Shown here: piece by piece, positions 17,235-26,240 of the stretch
Layout: the number at the start of each line of letters is the position of its first letter
Position numbering within the stretch: position 1 is the stretch's first letter
Assembly: GCA_026400935.1 (NCBI GenBank)
Contig: JAPLNX010000109.1
Coordinates: 1-38,758, forward strand
From: Planctomycetia bacterium
Lineage (GTDB): Bacteria > Planctomycetota > Planctomycetia > Planctomycetales > Planctomycetaceae
DNA length: 38,758 bases
Direction: 5' to 3'
The notes under the pieces: generated by a model
Database searches by the model: none
What the model saw: the letters and a program-made list of their open reading frames with translations, nothing else
What the model was told of the DNA's origin: nothing
Made by a program: the position numbers and the translations under genes

Positions 17235-19147
17235 TGTGTGGTATTACCGGATTGTCTTTGCCGCATCCGACCGAATGGGCCGAACCTCGAATTCAGGAGA
17301 TGACCGCGTCGATCCGGCATCGTGGTCCCGATTCGGATGGTCATTTTGCAAACCCCGGAAAGACGACCTGGCTCGGCTTTCGACGGCTTGCGATTCGCGA
17401 TCTCGATCCGCGTGCAAATCAACCGATGGTCTCGGCCAGCGGTCACACAGCCGTTGTTTTCAATGGCGAGATCTACAATACCGATGAACTGACCGCGAAA
17501 TTTTTACCGGGAGTATCGCTGCGCACGACGGGGGACACCGAGGTTTTTCTCGAAGCGTTTGAGCGACACGGAACGACGATTTTCGCAGAGTGCAACGGCA
17601 TGTTTGCCGCCGCGTTCCTTGACGTTGCAAGCGGTCGCCTGACACTCGTTCGTGATCGGATGGGAAAGAAGCCGTTGTTTTTGTTTGAGGGAAAGGACTT
17701 CCTTGCGTTCGGCTCAGAATTGCGGACGCTACGCTCATTTGGCCTCGAGCCAGATCCTGAGCAGTTGCCGTACTTCTTTCACTTCGGCTGGTTTCCCGCA
17801 CCGCAGACGTTTTTCAAAAAAACAACGCAACTCCGTCCAGGTGAGTCCGTCGTCATCGCAAACGGTCGGATTATCTCGCGACAAAAATATCACGACTTCA
17901 CCGAATGGGCTTGGGGAACGAAGAGCACAGAAGAAGTCGGTGTCGATGGTCTCAACGAACTCGATGACCTTGTCGCTGACGCGGTGAAACGGCGAACGCT
18001 CAGCGATGTGCCGATCGGTGCGTTCCTCAGCGGCGGAATCGATTCGTCGCTGGTCGCCGCTTATTTGCGAGCGACCGGACATCGTGATCTGCCAATGTTC
18101 ACTGTCGCAATCTCGGAAAAGAACGAAGCACCCGCTGCGGCGCAAATAGCACGGCACCTCGATCTATCGCACACGATTTTGCCATTCGACAGCGACCAGT
18201 TACTGAGTTCGTTCGATCAATTTCACGACACTTACGAGCAGCCCTACACCGATAGTTCAGGCTTGCCGTCGATGTTGTTATGCAACGCAGTCAAACAGCA
18301 TGTTTCAGTTGCCTTGTGTGGCGATGGTGGTGACGAGTTCTTTGGCGGCTATCAGCGTTATGACTGGTTCCGACAGGCACTACGCGGGCAACAAATCCCT
18401 GCTGTCGCGAGAGCGTTGCTCCGTCGTATCGCGCCACTGGTTGATCGTCGTCGCGGACTCCGCATTCAGCGTCTACTCGAAACACGCGATGAAGCCGGTT
18501 TGTACGCGACCATCATTAACAGTTGGACTTGTCCACAATCATTGCCACTCACCACTGAACTCAGCCGCAACGTAACCGCTCCAGAACAACTCGTGCGTGA
18601 TCTCTTTGCCCGCATGAAATGCGATTCGCTGTCGAAAGCGGCCTGTTTCGATGCGACGTACTACATCCCGGAAGACCTACAAGTGAAGCTAGACCGAGCA
18701 TCCATGCGAGTCGCGCTCGAAGTTCGTAGCCCGCTATTGGATGTGCGAGTCGCACAGTGGGGAGCCGAGTTGTCGCAGTCTGTGAAATATCGCAGCGGCC
18801 CGAAAAGCGTCTTACGCGATCTGCTCGCGCGGCACGTCCCACGAACATTGTTTGAACGACAAAAGCAAGGTTTTTCGATCCCACTCCGATCATGGCTACG
18901 CGGACCGCTTCGCAACACGGTTCATGAAACGCTGCATCAACGAGCGGTTCGCGAATGCGGCTGGCTCGACCTGAAGCGAGTCGATGCGATCGAAGCTCAA
19001 TTTCAACGCGGCGACGACGAATACGCCGCGCCGTTGTGGAGCCTGTTTGTGCTCGCCCACAACTTGCAAAGAAATGCCACGGCACAAACGGCAAAGATGT
19101 CGGATCGCAGTTTTGATCAAGTTCCAAAAATGAATCGAGCCGCGTGA
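17234..19147 (+). CDS. asnB: Asparagine synthase-like amidotransferase 2
   Basis: A 637-aa class II amidotransferase with Cys2 nucleophile, R-H-R-G-P-D-S, F-N-G-E-I-Y-N and the ATP-pyrophosphatase loop S-G-G-I-D-S-S at 266-272, then C-G-D-G-G-D-E-F-F-G-G-Y. The start ATG overlaps the flippase stop (TGATG), so the much longer upstream open frame is rejected. Placement inside a flippase/Wzy block suggests it amidates an envelope sugar or peptide instead of serving asparagine supply; that is inference from context. It lacks the palindromic insertion found in paralogue 1, and its interdomain linker is correspondingly shorter. A palindromic element begins nine bases after the stop. Confidence 0.92.
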   Translation: MCGITGLSLPHPTEWAEPRIQEMTASIRHRGPDSDGHFANPGKTTWLGFRRLAIRDLDPRANQPMVSASGHTAVVFNGEIYNTDELTAKFLPGVSLRTTGDTEVFLEAFERHGTTIFAECNGMFAAAFLDVASGRLTLVRDRMGKKPLFLFEGKDFLAFGSELRTLRSFGLEPDPEQLPYFFHFGWFPAPQTFFKKTTQLRPGESVVIANGRIISRQKYHDFTEWAWGTKSTEEVGVDGLNELDDLVADAVKRRTLSDVPIGAFLSGGIDSSLVAAYLRATGHRDLPMFTVAISEKNEAPAAAQIARHLDLSHTILPFDSDQLLSSFDQFHDTYEQPYTDSSGLPSMLLCNAVKQHVSVALCGDGGDEFFGGYQRYDWFRQALRGQQIPAVARALLRRIAPLVDRRRGLRIQRLLETRDEAGLYATIINSWTCPQSLPLTTELSRNVTAPEQLVRDLFARMKCDSLSKAACFDATYYIPEDLQVKLDRASMRVALEVRSPLLDVRVAQWGAELSQSVKYRSGPKSVLRDLLARHVPRTLFERQKQGFSIPLRSWLRGPLRNTVHETLHQRAVRECGWLDLKRVDAIEAQFQRGDDEYAAPLWSLFVLAHNLQRNATAQTAKMSDRSFDQVPKMNRAA

Positions 19148-19155
19148 TGAATGAA

Positions 19156-19270
19156 CTACGTAGCCGTCACGCTCCGCGTGACGAGTCGGACGCTCCCCAG
19201 CGACCCGTCTCTGGAGAGCAATTGATCTTTGAGGAAGCGAACTCTGTGAAGCGATCGGCTGGCTACGTAA
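19156..19270. repeat. Palindromic element after asnB 2
   Basis: The terminal inverted repeats are CTACGTAGCC (19156-19165) and GGCTACGTAA (19261-19270, one end mismatch). Directly inside the left end is a perfect hairpin GTCACGC-TCC-GCGTGAC (19166-19182). The element fills most of the gap between asparagine synthase 2 and the Wzy-like gene and contains no gene. Confidence 0.7.
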
Positions 19271-19312
19271 GACCAACAGCCAGCAACCCCAACTTCGCTA
19301 TGGAATGACTCC

Positions 19313-20566
19313 GTGAATTCTCAGACGTTACCACTCTTCACACCACAGCCGCGTGCGCGGTTTGCTTCGGCGAAGCGAGTTGTCGCGTCGCCGCAGGCAA
19401 TGCCGACGGGGAACACACTGCAATTGTTTTTTGCCCATGCGGCGATCTTTCTGCTACCACTGCCGGCGTTGAAGTACACGTCCACGAGTATCACGCTGGC
19501 TGACTTTTTTTTGGTGCCAGCGATCCTGATGAATTTGGGTTATGCACTTCGGCAAATATACGCTTTCCAGATTCCGCTGTTACTCGCCTTTCCGCTTTTC
19601 CTGTTTTCGCACTTGCTCGACCCCGACTGTGAGCTGATCACTGTCTTTCAAATTTGCTATATCTGGGGATTCCTCGTTCCTTTTGGTTGGTGCGCGTTCG
19701 TAAATATTCCTGTGCGTCGGATTGCCTATTTATTGCTGGCGTCTAATGTCTTGAGTTCGCTGATTGCAATTGGACAGTTTGGCGGACTGATCCCCGATTT
19801 GCCGACTCAGAAAGTGATTCAGTTCAAAGGCTCATTGAAGCGAGCCGCCGGCTTGATGCTGCAATGCAACGCGCTAGCGATGTCTTTGACGCCTTGCTTC
19901 TTGCTGTTGCCGTATCTTCCGCGCGTTTGGCCACGTATCGCCACCTGCTTGATGATTATTATGGGCTACGCATCGACCGTGTCGAAATCGGCCGTTCTCG
20001 CGATCCCAGGCATGCTGTTCTATTTTCTTTGGCGTGAACCAGAGAAGCGAAAGTTTTTACTTTCAGCGCTGGTCGTCAGCCTCATCGGACTGGGATTCTT
20101 GAGTCAGTCCAGCACCGATGTATGGCAGTTGTGGGAACTAGTCAAAGAGGCCGCGCAAGCCCGTTGGGACGGAGCCGACAATTCGTTTGAAGAGCGAACC
20201 AATCTCGTGCAAATTGCCTTGGAGAAGTCGAAAGAATGTTTCCTGTTGGGCTTTGGGACCGAAGGCACGATGATCCTCATCTCAGAATCGACCGGTAACA
20301 CAGTTCACGTTTTCTACCTTGGCTTAGTGGTCATCGCCGGTTACCCCGCAGCGGCACTCGTCACTGCTGGAATGCTGATAATCGTCGGGACGTTATGGGC
20401 TCAGCGAGACTACAACGTAGCGATTTTTCTAGCCGCTCAAATGCTGGCCCTGTGTGTGATGACCGTGTTGTGTGTCAGTTTCCAATACGGCGTGTTGATG
20501 ATCGCAGCCAGCGTCCTGGCCGCAAACGACATGCGTGCGTCCTCAATGCGATTGCCGCACCGATAA
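19313..20566 (+). CDS. Wzy/O-antigen-ligase-like membrane protein
   Basis: A 417-aa protein with about 10-12 hydrophobic segments and a soluble loop near residues 265-310. The loop ends in F-E-E-R-T-N-L-V-Q-I-A-L-E-K-S-K-E-C-F-L-L-G-F-G-T-E, the pattern of Wzy polymerases and WaaL ligases, which have a large periplasmic loop near the C-terminus. Position next to a flippase supports polymerase or ligase activity on a lipid-linked glycan. The GTG start at 19313 has GGA about 8 bases upstream. The gene converges on the deacetylase with only 50 bases between them and no visible terminator. Confidence 0.75.
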   Translation: MNSQTLPLFTPQPRARFASAKRVVASPQAMPTGNTLQLFFAHAAIFLLPLPALKYTSTSITLADFFLVPAILMNLGYALRQIYAFQIPLLLAFPLFLFSHLLDPDCELITVFQICYIWGFLVPFGWCAFVNIPVRRIAYLLLASNVLSSLIAIGQFGGLIPDLPTQKVIQFKGSLKRAAGLMLQCNALAMSLTPCFLLLPYLPRVWPRIATCLMIIMGYASTVSKSAVLAIPGMLFYFLWREPEKRKFLLSALVVSLIGLGFLSQSSTDVWQLWELVKEAAQARWDGADNSFEERTNLVQIALEKSKECFLLGFGTEGTMILISESTGNTVHVFYLGLVVIAGYPAAALVTAGMLIIVGTLWAQRDYNVAIFLAAQMLALCVMTVLCVSFQYGVLMIAASVLAANDMRASSMRLPHR

Positions 20567-20616
20567 GCCCCAATCATTAGCACGAAGCGCCAGCATCGGC
20601 TCTTGAGTAGTTCCAA

Positions 20617-21633
20617 CTAAGCCGCTCGCCGAGTTGACATCTTGAGTGCGGTTGGTTCTGTAAAACGATCGCAGTACTCCGCCTGAGTCAAATTGAGCAG
20701 ATCGCCGCGGCGAACCCAGGCGGCCGCTTCTCGCAGAATTGCGCCGAAGAATTCGAGTTGGCGATCTCCTGTGATGAAGTTGTGGGGATGCGACCAAAGA
20801 TGGACCATGCCGCCGTGTTTCGCAGCACAGGCCAGCATTCGCGACCAACGTGCGACGCTCAGCTTCAACGGAATCCGACGTCGCAAATTGACTCGCCAAT
20901 TCAGAAAGTAGCCAGCCGGAATCGCTGTCGCAGCGTCCGCCTTGGAATCCAATGAGGTCACCGACTCTGGTTGTGGTTGCGGTTTTTGCCATAGCTTGAG
21001 CTCACGTCCCAATGCAGCGAGTGCATCCCAGCGTGTTTGCAGAGACTCTGGCAAAGGCAGACCCAGACGCCGCATCCCGATGTACTCACGAAAGCCAACA
21101 ATCCCTGCCGACTTCAGCGTCTCTAAGAAGCCGACTTGATTGCGCGGATAGATCAACGTGCGCGACGTGAAGTTTTTCAACTGACCAACTTTTCCGACTA
21201 GCAACAACTCCCGCTCGAAGTCGGCGCGAGTCAACGCGTGATCCCGCAATGCGATGTGCTGAAAGCCGTGCGTCCCCAATTCATGGCAGCCCGCTTCACG
21301 AATGATTTCCAAGCACTCTGGGCTGAGCCAGCCACTGCTTCGGCCATTCGCGACGGCGTCCAAGAACTCCTGCGTGCGCGGCCACTGCCGACCTGAGATC
21401 GTTTCAAACCATTCCGCATGCTGTCGCACTTCATCAGGCGTCAGCACGAACGCACCGACGAACGCAAACGTCGCACGCAACTCATGCTCATCGAGCGCAT
21501 CACGCAAGCCGCGATAAGCGGCCACGAGGTTCTCTTGAGTGATCTGCTGCCGCAACGACGGTGTGAGCGTTGATGGCCCCCACAAGCCTTCGCAATCGAA
21601 CGACATCGTGAAGACGCCGGGAAGTGTTGCCAT
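20617..21633 (-). CDS. Polysaccharide deacetylase (NodB-fold)
   Basis: A 338-aa protein with NodB-type features. The first motif is S-F-D-C-E-G-L-W, a variant of T-F-D-D-G resembling the F-D-x-E form in exopolysaccharide-linked deacetylases. The metal motif T-H-G-F-Q-H gives H-x-x-x-H, followed by a Y-P-R-N segment. The family removes N- or O-acetyl groups from glycans; no signal peptide is visible, so it may act in the cytoplasm or rely on other export. I chose the ATG at 21633 with AGGAAC about 6 bases upstream; the open frame extends 22 residues further into a palindromic repeat region. It lies 110 bases downstream of the GNAT gene on the same strand. Confidence 0.85.
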   Translation of the reverse strand: MATLPGVFTMSFDCEGLWGPSTLTPSLRQQITQENLVAAYRGLRDALDEHELRATFAFVGAFVLTPDEVRQHAEWFETISGRQWPRTQEFLDAVANGRSSGWLSPECLEIIREAGCHELGTHGFQHIALRDHALTRADFERELLLVGKVGQLKNFTSRTLIYPRNQVGFLETLKSAGIVGFREYIGMRRLGLPLPESLQTRWDALAALGRELKLWQKPQPQPESVTSLDSKADAATAIPAGYFLNWRVNLRRRIPLKLSVARWSRMLACAAKHGGMVHLWSHPHNFITGDRQLEFFGAILREAAAWVRRGDLLNLTQAEYCDRFTEPTALKMSTRRAA

Positions 21634-21668
21634 GAGAGTGTTCCTGCTAGTCGCGTCTATTGCCCATT

Positions 21669-21735
21669 GAGCAGGCAACTCGCCTGCTAAGTCTGTCACA
21701 ACGCTGAAACAGGCGAAACGCCTGTCCTACGATTG
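21669..21735. repeat. Two small palindromes between deacetylase and GNAT genes
   Basis: GCAGGC / GCCTGC (21671-21687) and ACAGGCG-AAA-CGCCTGT (21709-21725) share the core AGGCG / CGCCT and together fill the intergenic space. They are probably two halves of one element. They lie between two genes read in the same direction and may act as an mRNA hairpin. Confidence 0.6.
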
Positions 21736-21743
21736 TTGTAAAA

Positions 21744-22793
21744 TCACGCCGCAGCGGGCAGTGCTTCAAAGCCGATATCTACCGCCTCGCCATTGAGCGA
21801 AACTGCTGTCGGCAGCGTCCCTTTGCGAGCCGAGAGGAATGTCTGCGGCCCGTTGACTTGCGGCTTCCAGCCCATATCAGCATAGATTTGATTCAATTCT
21901 GGCGACGCGCAGAATGTAAACAACAACGTCCCGCCATGTTTTTGAATCAGATGCTCTGCCAGTTTCACCAACGCAGCGAACCGCCCCGATTCACTTGCCT
22001 GTGCTGCAATAATCCGACCGACGTTGAAGCCCTGTCTCGGCCCCAGCGACAAGATGACAGAATCCGAAATGATCCCGTTCTCTTCCAGCCACACAACAGC
22101 ATGTCGAGGGCTGAGTTCATGAAAGAAGCGCCAGCGCAAGAACTCCGGTGAAAATTCTGGCCCGCTCGCTGTAGTGCGAGCGGCATTGAACACGTTTGCC
22201 AGTTGTTCGAGTTGCGTATCAGTCGGAACCGTTGCCCACCACGCGGCGCCGTGTGCTGACGGGAGACGCACCGCCGAAACGCCTTGCGGAAAGTGACACG
22301 CGGTTGGATTCCAGCCCATCACCTTCTGAGCACCCAGTTGCCAGCCGATTTTCAGCGGACTCAATACACGGCGATACCAGTTTGATGCCAATGGCACACA
22401 CTTCAGCCGTCGATACAACATGCCCAGTGGTTCGACGGCACTGGGAATGATCGACAAATCATGTTGCTGAAGCGTCTTCATGACCATCTTCATGCCGATC
22501 CCCTGACGGTGCTCAGGCGCCACCATCAGATTATGAATCGCAGGGACAACGACTCGCTCTTGCCCAACTCGCCACGGCACGTTCATCGCATGGACGCAAC
22601 CCACAACATCCCCTGCCGCAGTGACCGCCATCAAGGAATCAGACCATTGGCCACCAAACGGATTGTGTTCGTAAAGCCAACTCAGATATCGCTCGTTCGC
22701 CGCAGACTTCGTCGCTCCAAACTGCGTCGCGGCAAATTTAAGATACGCCGCCGCGAGAGACGGATTGCCTTCCTGGCATTCGACTTTTCCCAT
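21744..22793 (-). CDS. GNAT-family acetyltransferase, two-part
   Basis: A protein of 349 aa from the ATG at 22793 (GGAAG 8 bases upstream; an ATG six bases earlier would have a 2-base spacing). The N-terminal half has the GNAT acetyl-CoA pattern: V-V-G-C-V-H-A then V-P-A-I-H-N-L-M-V-A-P-E-H-R-Q-G-I-G, the R/Q-x-x-G-x-G/A loop. The second half (about 190-330) could be a second, degenerate GNAT-like fold. Twice the length of a simple GNAT and set beside a deacetylase, it probably acetylates a glycan or nucleotide-sugar precursor; the substrate is not readable. Confidence 0.75.
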   Translation of the reverse strand: MGKVECQEGNPSLAAAYLKFAATQFGATKSAANERYLSWLYEHNPFGGQWSDSLMAVTAAGDVVGCVHAMNVPWRVGQERVVVPAIHNLMVAPEHRQGIGMKMVMKTLQQHDLSIIPSAVEPLGMLYRRLKCVPLASNWYRRVLSPLKIGWQLGAQKVMGWNPTACHFPQGVSAVRLPSAHGAAWWATVPTDTQLEQLANVFNAARTTASGPEFSPEFLRWRFFHELSPRHAVVWLEENGIISDSVILSLGPRQGFNVGRIIAAQASESGRFAALVKLAEHLIQKHGGTLLFTFCASPELNQIYADMGWKPQVNGPQTFLSARKGTLPTAVSLNGEAVDIGFEALPAAA

Positions 22794-22827
22794 GCTCATT
22801 TCTTCCGTGGGGCATGCTTCAAAAGAG

Positions 22828-22857
22828 CCACCAAGCTCAGTGGTGGGCCGCTTTTAC
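22828..22857. repeat. Possible half copy of palindrome family 1
   Basis: CCACCA / TGGTGG around AGCTCAG, followed by GCCGCTTTTAC, resembles one degraded arm of family 1 (CCACCGAG...CTCGGTGG, then GGGCTTTTGCAC). Only one arm is present. It lies just upstream of the GNAT gene. Confidence 0.3.
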
Positions 22858-22990
22858 AAACGGTTCGACGAGAAGGTCAATCACATTTCCAACCGGCCCA
22901 AGCAGACGAGTGCGGAACAGTGTTCGCGCACGGGGGGGAGGTGTGTTATTGGTAGTTGGTTGAAATCGTCCCGTGTTGTTCCAGACAAGG

Positions 22991-23760
22991 ATGTCGCAGA
23001 TGGCTCGGAATCATCCGAACGTGTCGTCGGAAGTGGCAGTGGAGTTGGTGGATTTGGCTCGGCAGATGAGGCGGCTCCTGTTTGGGAGTGACGGGGGTCC
23101 GGAGTGGGGACGAAGTTTTCGCAGATTGAGGCGGAGTCTCTGGAAGTGGGGCGGGAGTTGTCGCGGTTGATGATGGAACAGGCGGTGGGTGAGCAATCCC
23201 AGCGAGTCCCGTCGTCCACTTTGGAGGAGGCGGATTCAGGGGAGCCGGCCTTCGTGATTGGAACGGAGTCGTCGGTGCTGGAAACGACGGCTGGCGAGGT
23301 TCAGTGGAAGCAGCCCAAGACCCGCTTGAGCAAAGCTCGCTGGTGTGGATGACTATCGCGTTCGCCCTTCCTCCTCCCTCATCGGTCGGCGGGCGAACTT
23401 GATTCCCTCAGGCCAAGGCACTCGGCGTTGATGTGAATCAAGAGTTGTCCCCCCGCTTGCAGGAGAAGGTGGCGCTGGCGGGGGAGTTACTGAAGTCGTT
23501 TCCGCAGGCGGCCAGCGCGGTGGACCAGTTGCTGGGGTGACGATCGGGCGGATGCGAATCGAGCGTGTCACGGAACGGATCGGCGTGTGGCGGAGCGTGA
23601 TCGGGATGCGGAGCAAGTCGCCCAGTTGCGGTTGATGGACAAGATCGACGGGCCGGTCGGCGCGATCATGGCGGATGGGGAACGCTTCCAACAGAACGTG
23701 GCTCAGCCCGATTCGGGCAAGCATTTCTGTTCTGACGCTTCACGAACCCAACTCCCTTGA
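22991..23760 (+). pseudogene. Decayed ISKra4-like transposase, 3' truncated
   Basis: Four coding pieces in shifting frames read together as the N-terminal part of an ISKra4-type transposase. Piece 1 is from ATG 22991 (about 35 residues ending D-G-G-P-E-W-G). Piece 2 is from about 23104 (F-S-Q-I-E-A-E-S-L-E-V-G-R-E-L... to W-K-Q-P-K-T-R-L-S-K-A-R). Piece 3 is from 23409 (L-S-P-R-L-Q-E-K-V-A-L-A-G-E-L-L-K-S-F-P-Q-A). Piece 4 is from about 23587 (V-A-E-R-D-R-D-A-E, then L-M-D-K-I-D-G-P). Single-base shifts separate them, and stops follow. The catalytic C-terminal half is missing, so the element is dead. The plus strand is unusually G-rich compared with neighbouring genes, which fits an imported element. 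No terminal inverted repeats or target duplication could be placed. Confidence 0.75.
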
Positions 23761-23780
23761 CCACTTTTCACCAAGCTAAA

Positions 23781-24890
<1,110 letters not shown>

Positions 24891-24923
24891 GACATTCCTT
24901 CGATTGTGGTCCTGAAGCCAACG

Positions 24924-24961
24924 CCCCCAGTGGGTTTGTCTCAGTGGCTCGCGGGGAGTGG
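24924..24961. repeat. Degenerate fragment like palindrome family 1
   Basis: CCCCCAGTGGGTTTGTCTCAGTGG recalls one arm of family 1 (CCCCACCGAGCTTGTCTCGGTGG) with several changes. It lies in the 81-base gap between the TerC-like and aminotransferase genes. A similar fragment (AGACAAGCTC...GTCTCAGTGG) is at 36751-36780. Confidence 0.35.
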
Positions 24962-24971
24962 GTGATACCGC

Positions 24972-26027
24972 TCAACTTTGCGGAGGCGTTTCGGCAGCAA
25001 CTTCGTGACTCTTTCTTACACCTGGCCACCAGCGCGGTGAAGTCAGACAGAAACCTATGATGCAGCCACAAAAAATCCACGAGACATAATGATGCTTATG
25101 CCCCTGAATCGCCTGCCAATTCGCGGCAGGCCATTTGAGTTGGAACCACGACTCGACACTGCCTCGCCAACCTTCGGGAATCCATTTCGGAACTTCGCGG
25201 ACTCTTGTCCCTTCGTAGAGATCGTCGATCGCCGTTTTGTCGGAAGTGTGCTTTAACAAAAGGTCCCGTTGCTCAACGCTCATCTGGCCAAAAAACGTCA
25301 GCTTGCCAGGGTCTTTTTCGTCGGCCGCGGCTACGTACTTCACGACGTCTCGGAGTCCCTCTGACATCTCAGGGGCGTCGTCAAAGCCACGCACGTCCGC
25401 ATGAGAGACCATGTAGTTTTCCCAATGCCGATCAAGGCTGACTTGATGGTTCCGAACGACGTATCCGGCGAACTCACGATCGTTCATCATCATTTCACCA
25501 GCCGTAAACGCAAGAATCGCCGCACCGAGCGTCACGATCCAGTGGTAACGGTTCATCAAATTTGCGATCAATGAACTACATGTCATGATGATGCCGATTG
25601 AGACCAGCAAGCCGAATAACAAAACCTTCCAGTTGCCATGACTCGCGCCGGCCACCGCCAGCATGTTGTCGAGACTCATAACGAAGTCGGCCAAAAAGAT
25701 CATTTTGATTGCCGCTAGGGTGCTGCGTTCGGTGTTGTTGGCCGTGACGTCTTCCTCTTCTTCGTCACGGAGTAGCTTGCAGGCAATCCAAACCAACAAC
25801 AGTCCGCCGAACATTCGCAGGCCCGGAACCATCAGTAGAAACGCCATGATCATCGTGAAGATGATGCGCATGAAAATCGCGATACCTCCGCCCCAAAGAA
25901 TTGCTCGTTTGCGTTGATGCTCGGGCAGTTTGTGGGCCGCCATCGCAATTACGACGGCATTGTCACCGGAGAGAACAACATCGATCAGGATGATTTGCAG
26001 AATCGAGAGCACAAACGCGAACGTCAT
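24972..26027 (-). CDS. TerC-family integral membrane protein
   Basis: A 351-aa TerC/YjbE-type protein. The two acidic membrane motifs are clear: L-S-G-D-N-A-V-V-I-A near residue 20, and M-S-L-D-N-M-L-A-V-A near 120. Family members are linked to manganese export and protection or metalation of exported proteins. Family members are usually about 220-330 residues; this one has a soluble stretch of about 100 residues (about 200-310) before a last membrane segment. That stretch has W-I-P-E-G-W-x-G-S and no fold I recognise. I looked upstream for a yybP-ykoY manganese riboswitch and did not see one. Confidence 0.87.
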   Translation of the reverse strand: MTFAFVLSILQIILIDVVLSGDNAVVIAMAAHKLPEHQRKRAILWGGGIAIFMRIIFTMIMAFLLMVPGLRMFGGLLLVWIACKLLRDEEEEDVTANNTERSTLAAIKMIFLADFVMSLDNMLAVAGASHGNWKVLLFGLLVSIGIIMTCSSLIANLMNRYHWIVTLGAAILAFTAGEMMMNDREFAGYVVRNHQVSLDRHWENYMVSHADVRGFDDAPEMSEGLRDVVKYVAAADEKDPGKLTFFGQMSVEQRDLLLKHTSDKTAIDDLYEGTRVREVPKWIPEGWRGSVESWFQLKWPAANWQAIQGHKHHYVSWIFCGCIIGFCLTSPRWWPGVRKSHEVAAETPPQS

Positions 26028-26134
26028 GGGCGTAGATCACTCGTTAGAACAGAGGTCAGAAACGGAAGGGGCGAAAGATAGCGAGCCGATCTGTTTATGA
26101 ACAAGCGGCTTCGCCGCGCTATTGAGTTGACCTG

Positions 26135-26240
26135 CTTAGGAATTGGTCATCAATAACTTCCGTAGCAGAAGTCGTCAGACTTCTGCGAGAACTCTTACGA
26201 GTTCTGCTACTCCGAGAAGTTGTTTCGAGCCAATTCCTTA
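26135..26240 (-). repeat. 106-bp palindromic element, family 2, copy 1
   Basis: The terminal inverted repeats are TTAGGAATTGG and CCAATTCCTTA, with further nested complementary blocks (AACTTC / GAAGTT, GTAGCAGAA / TTCTGCTAC), so the whole element is one imperfect palindrome. Read on the minus strand it matches 32294-32399 at 102 of 106 positions. It abuts the 3' end of the thioredoxin-fusion gene: the stop TAA (26240-26238) is the first three bases of the element. It may act as an mRNA-end hairpin. Confidence 0.9.

Noticed and set aside
26028-26134. Possible yybP-ykoY manganese riboswitch upstream of the TerC-family gene
   Set aside because: The expected conserved sequence and stems were not seen in the leader.
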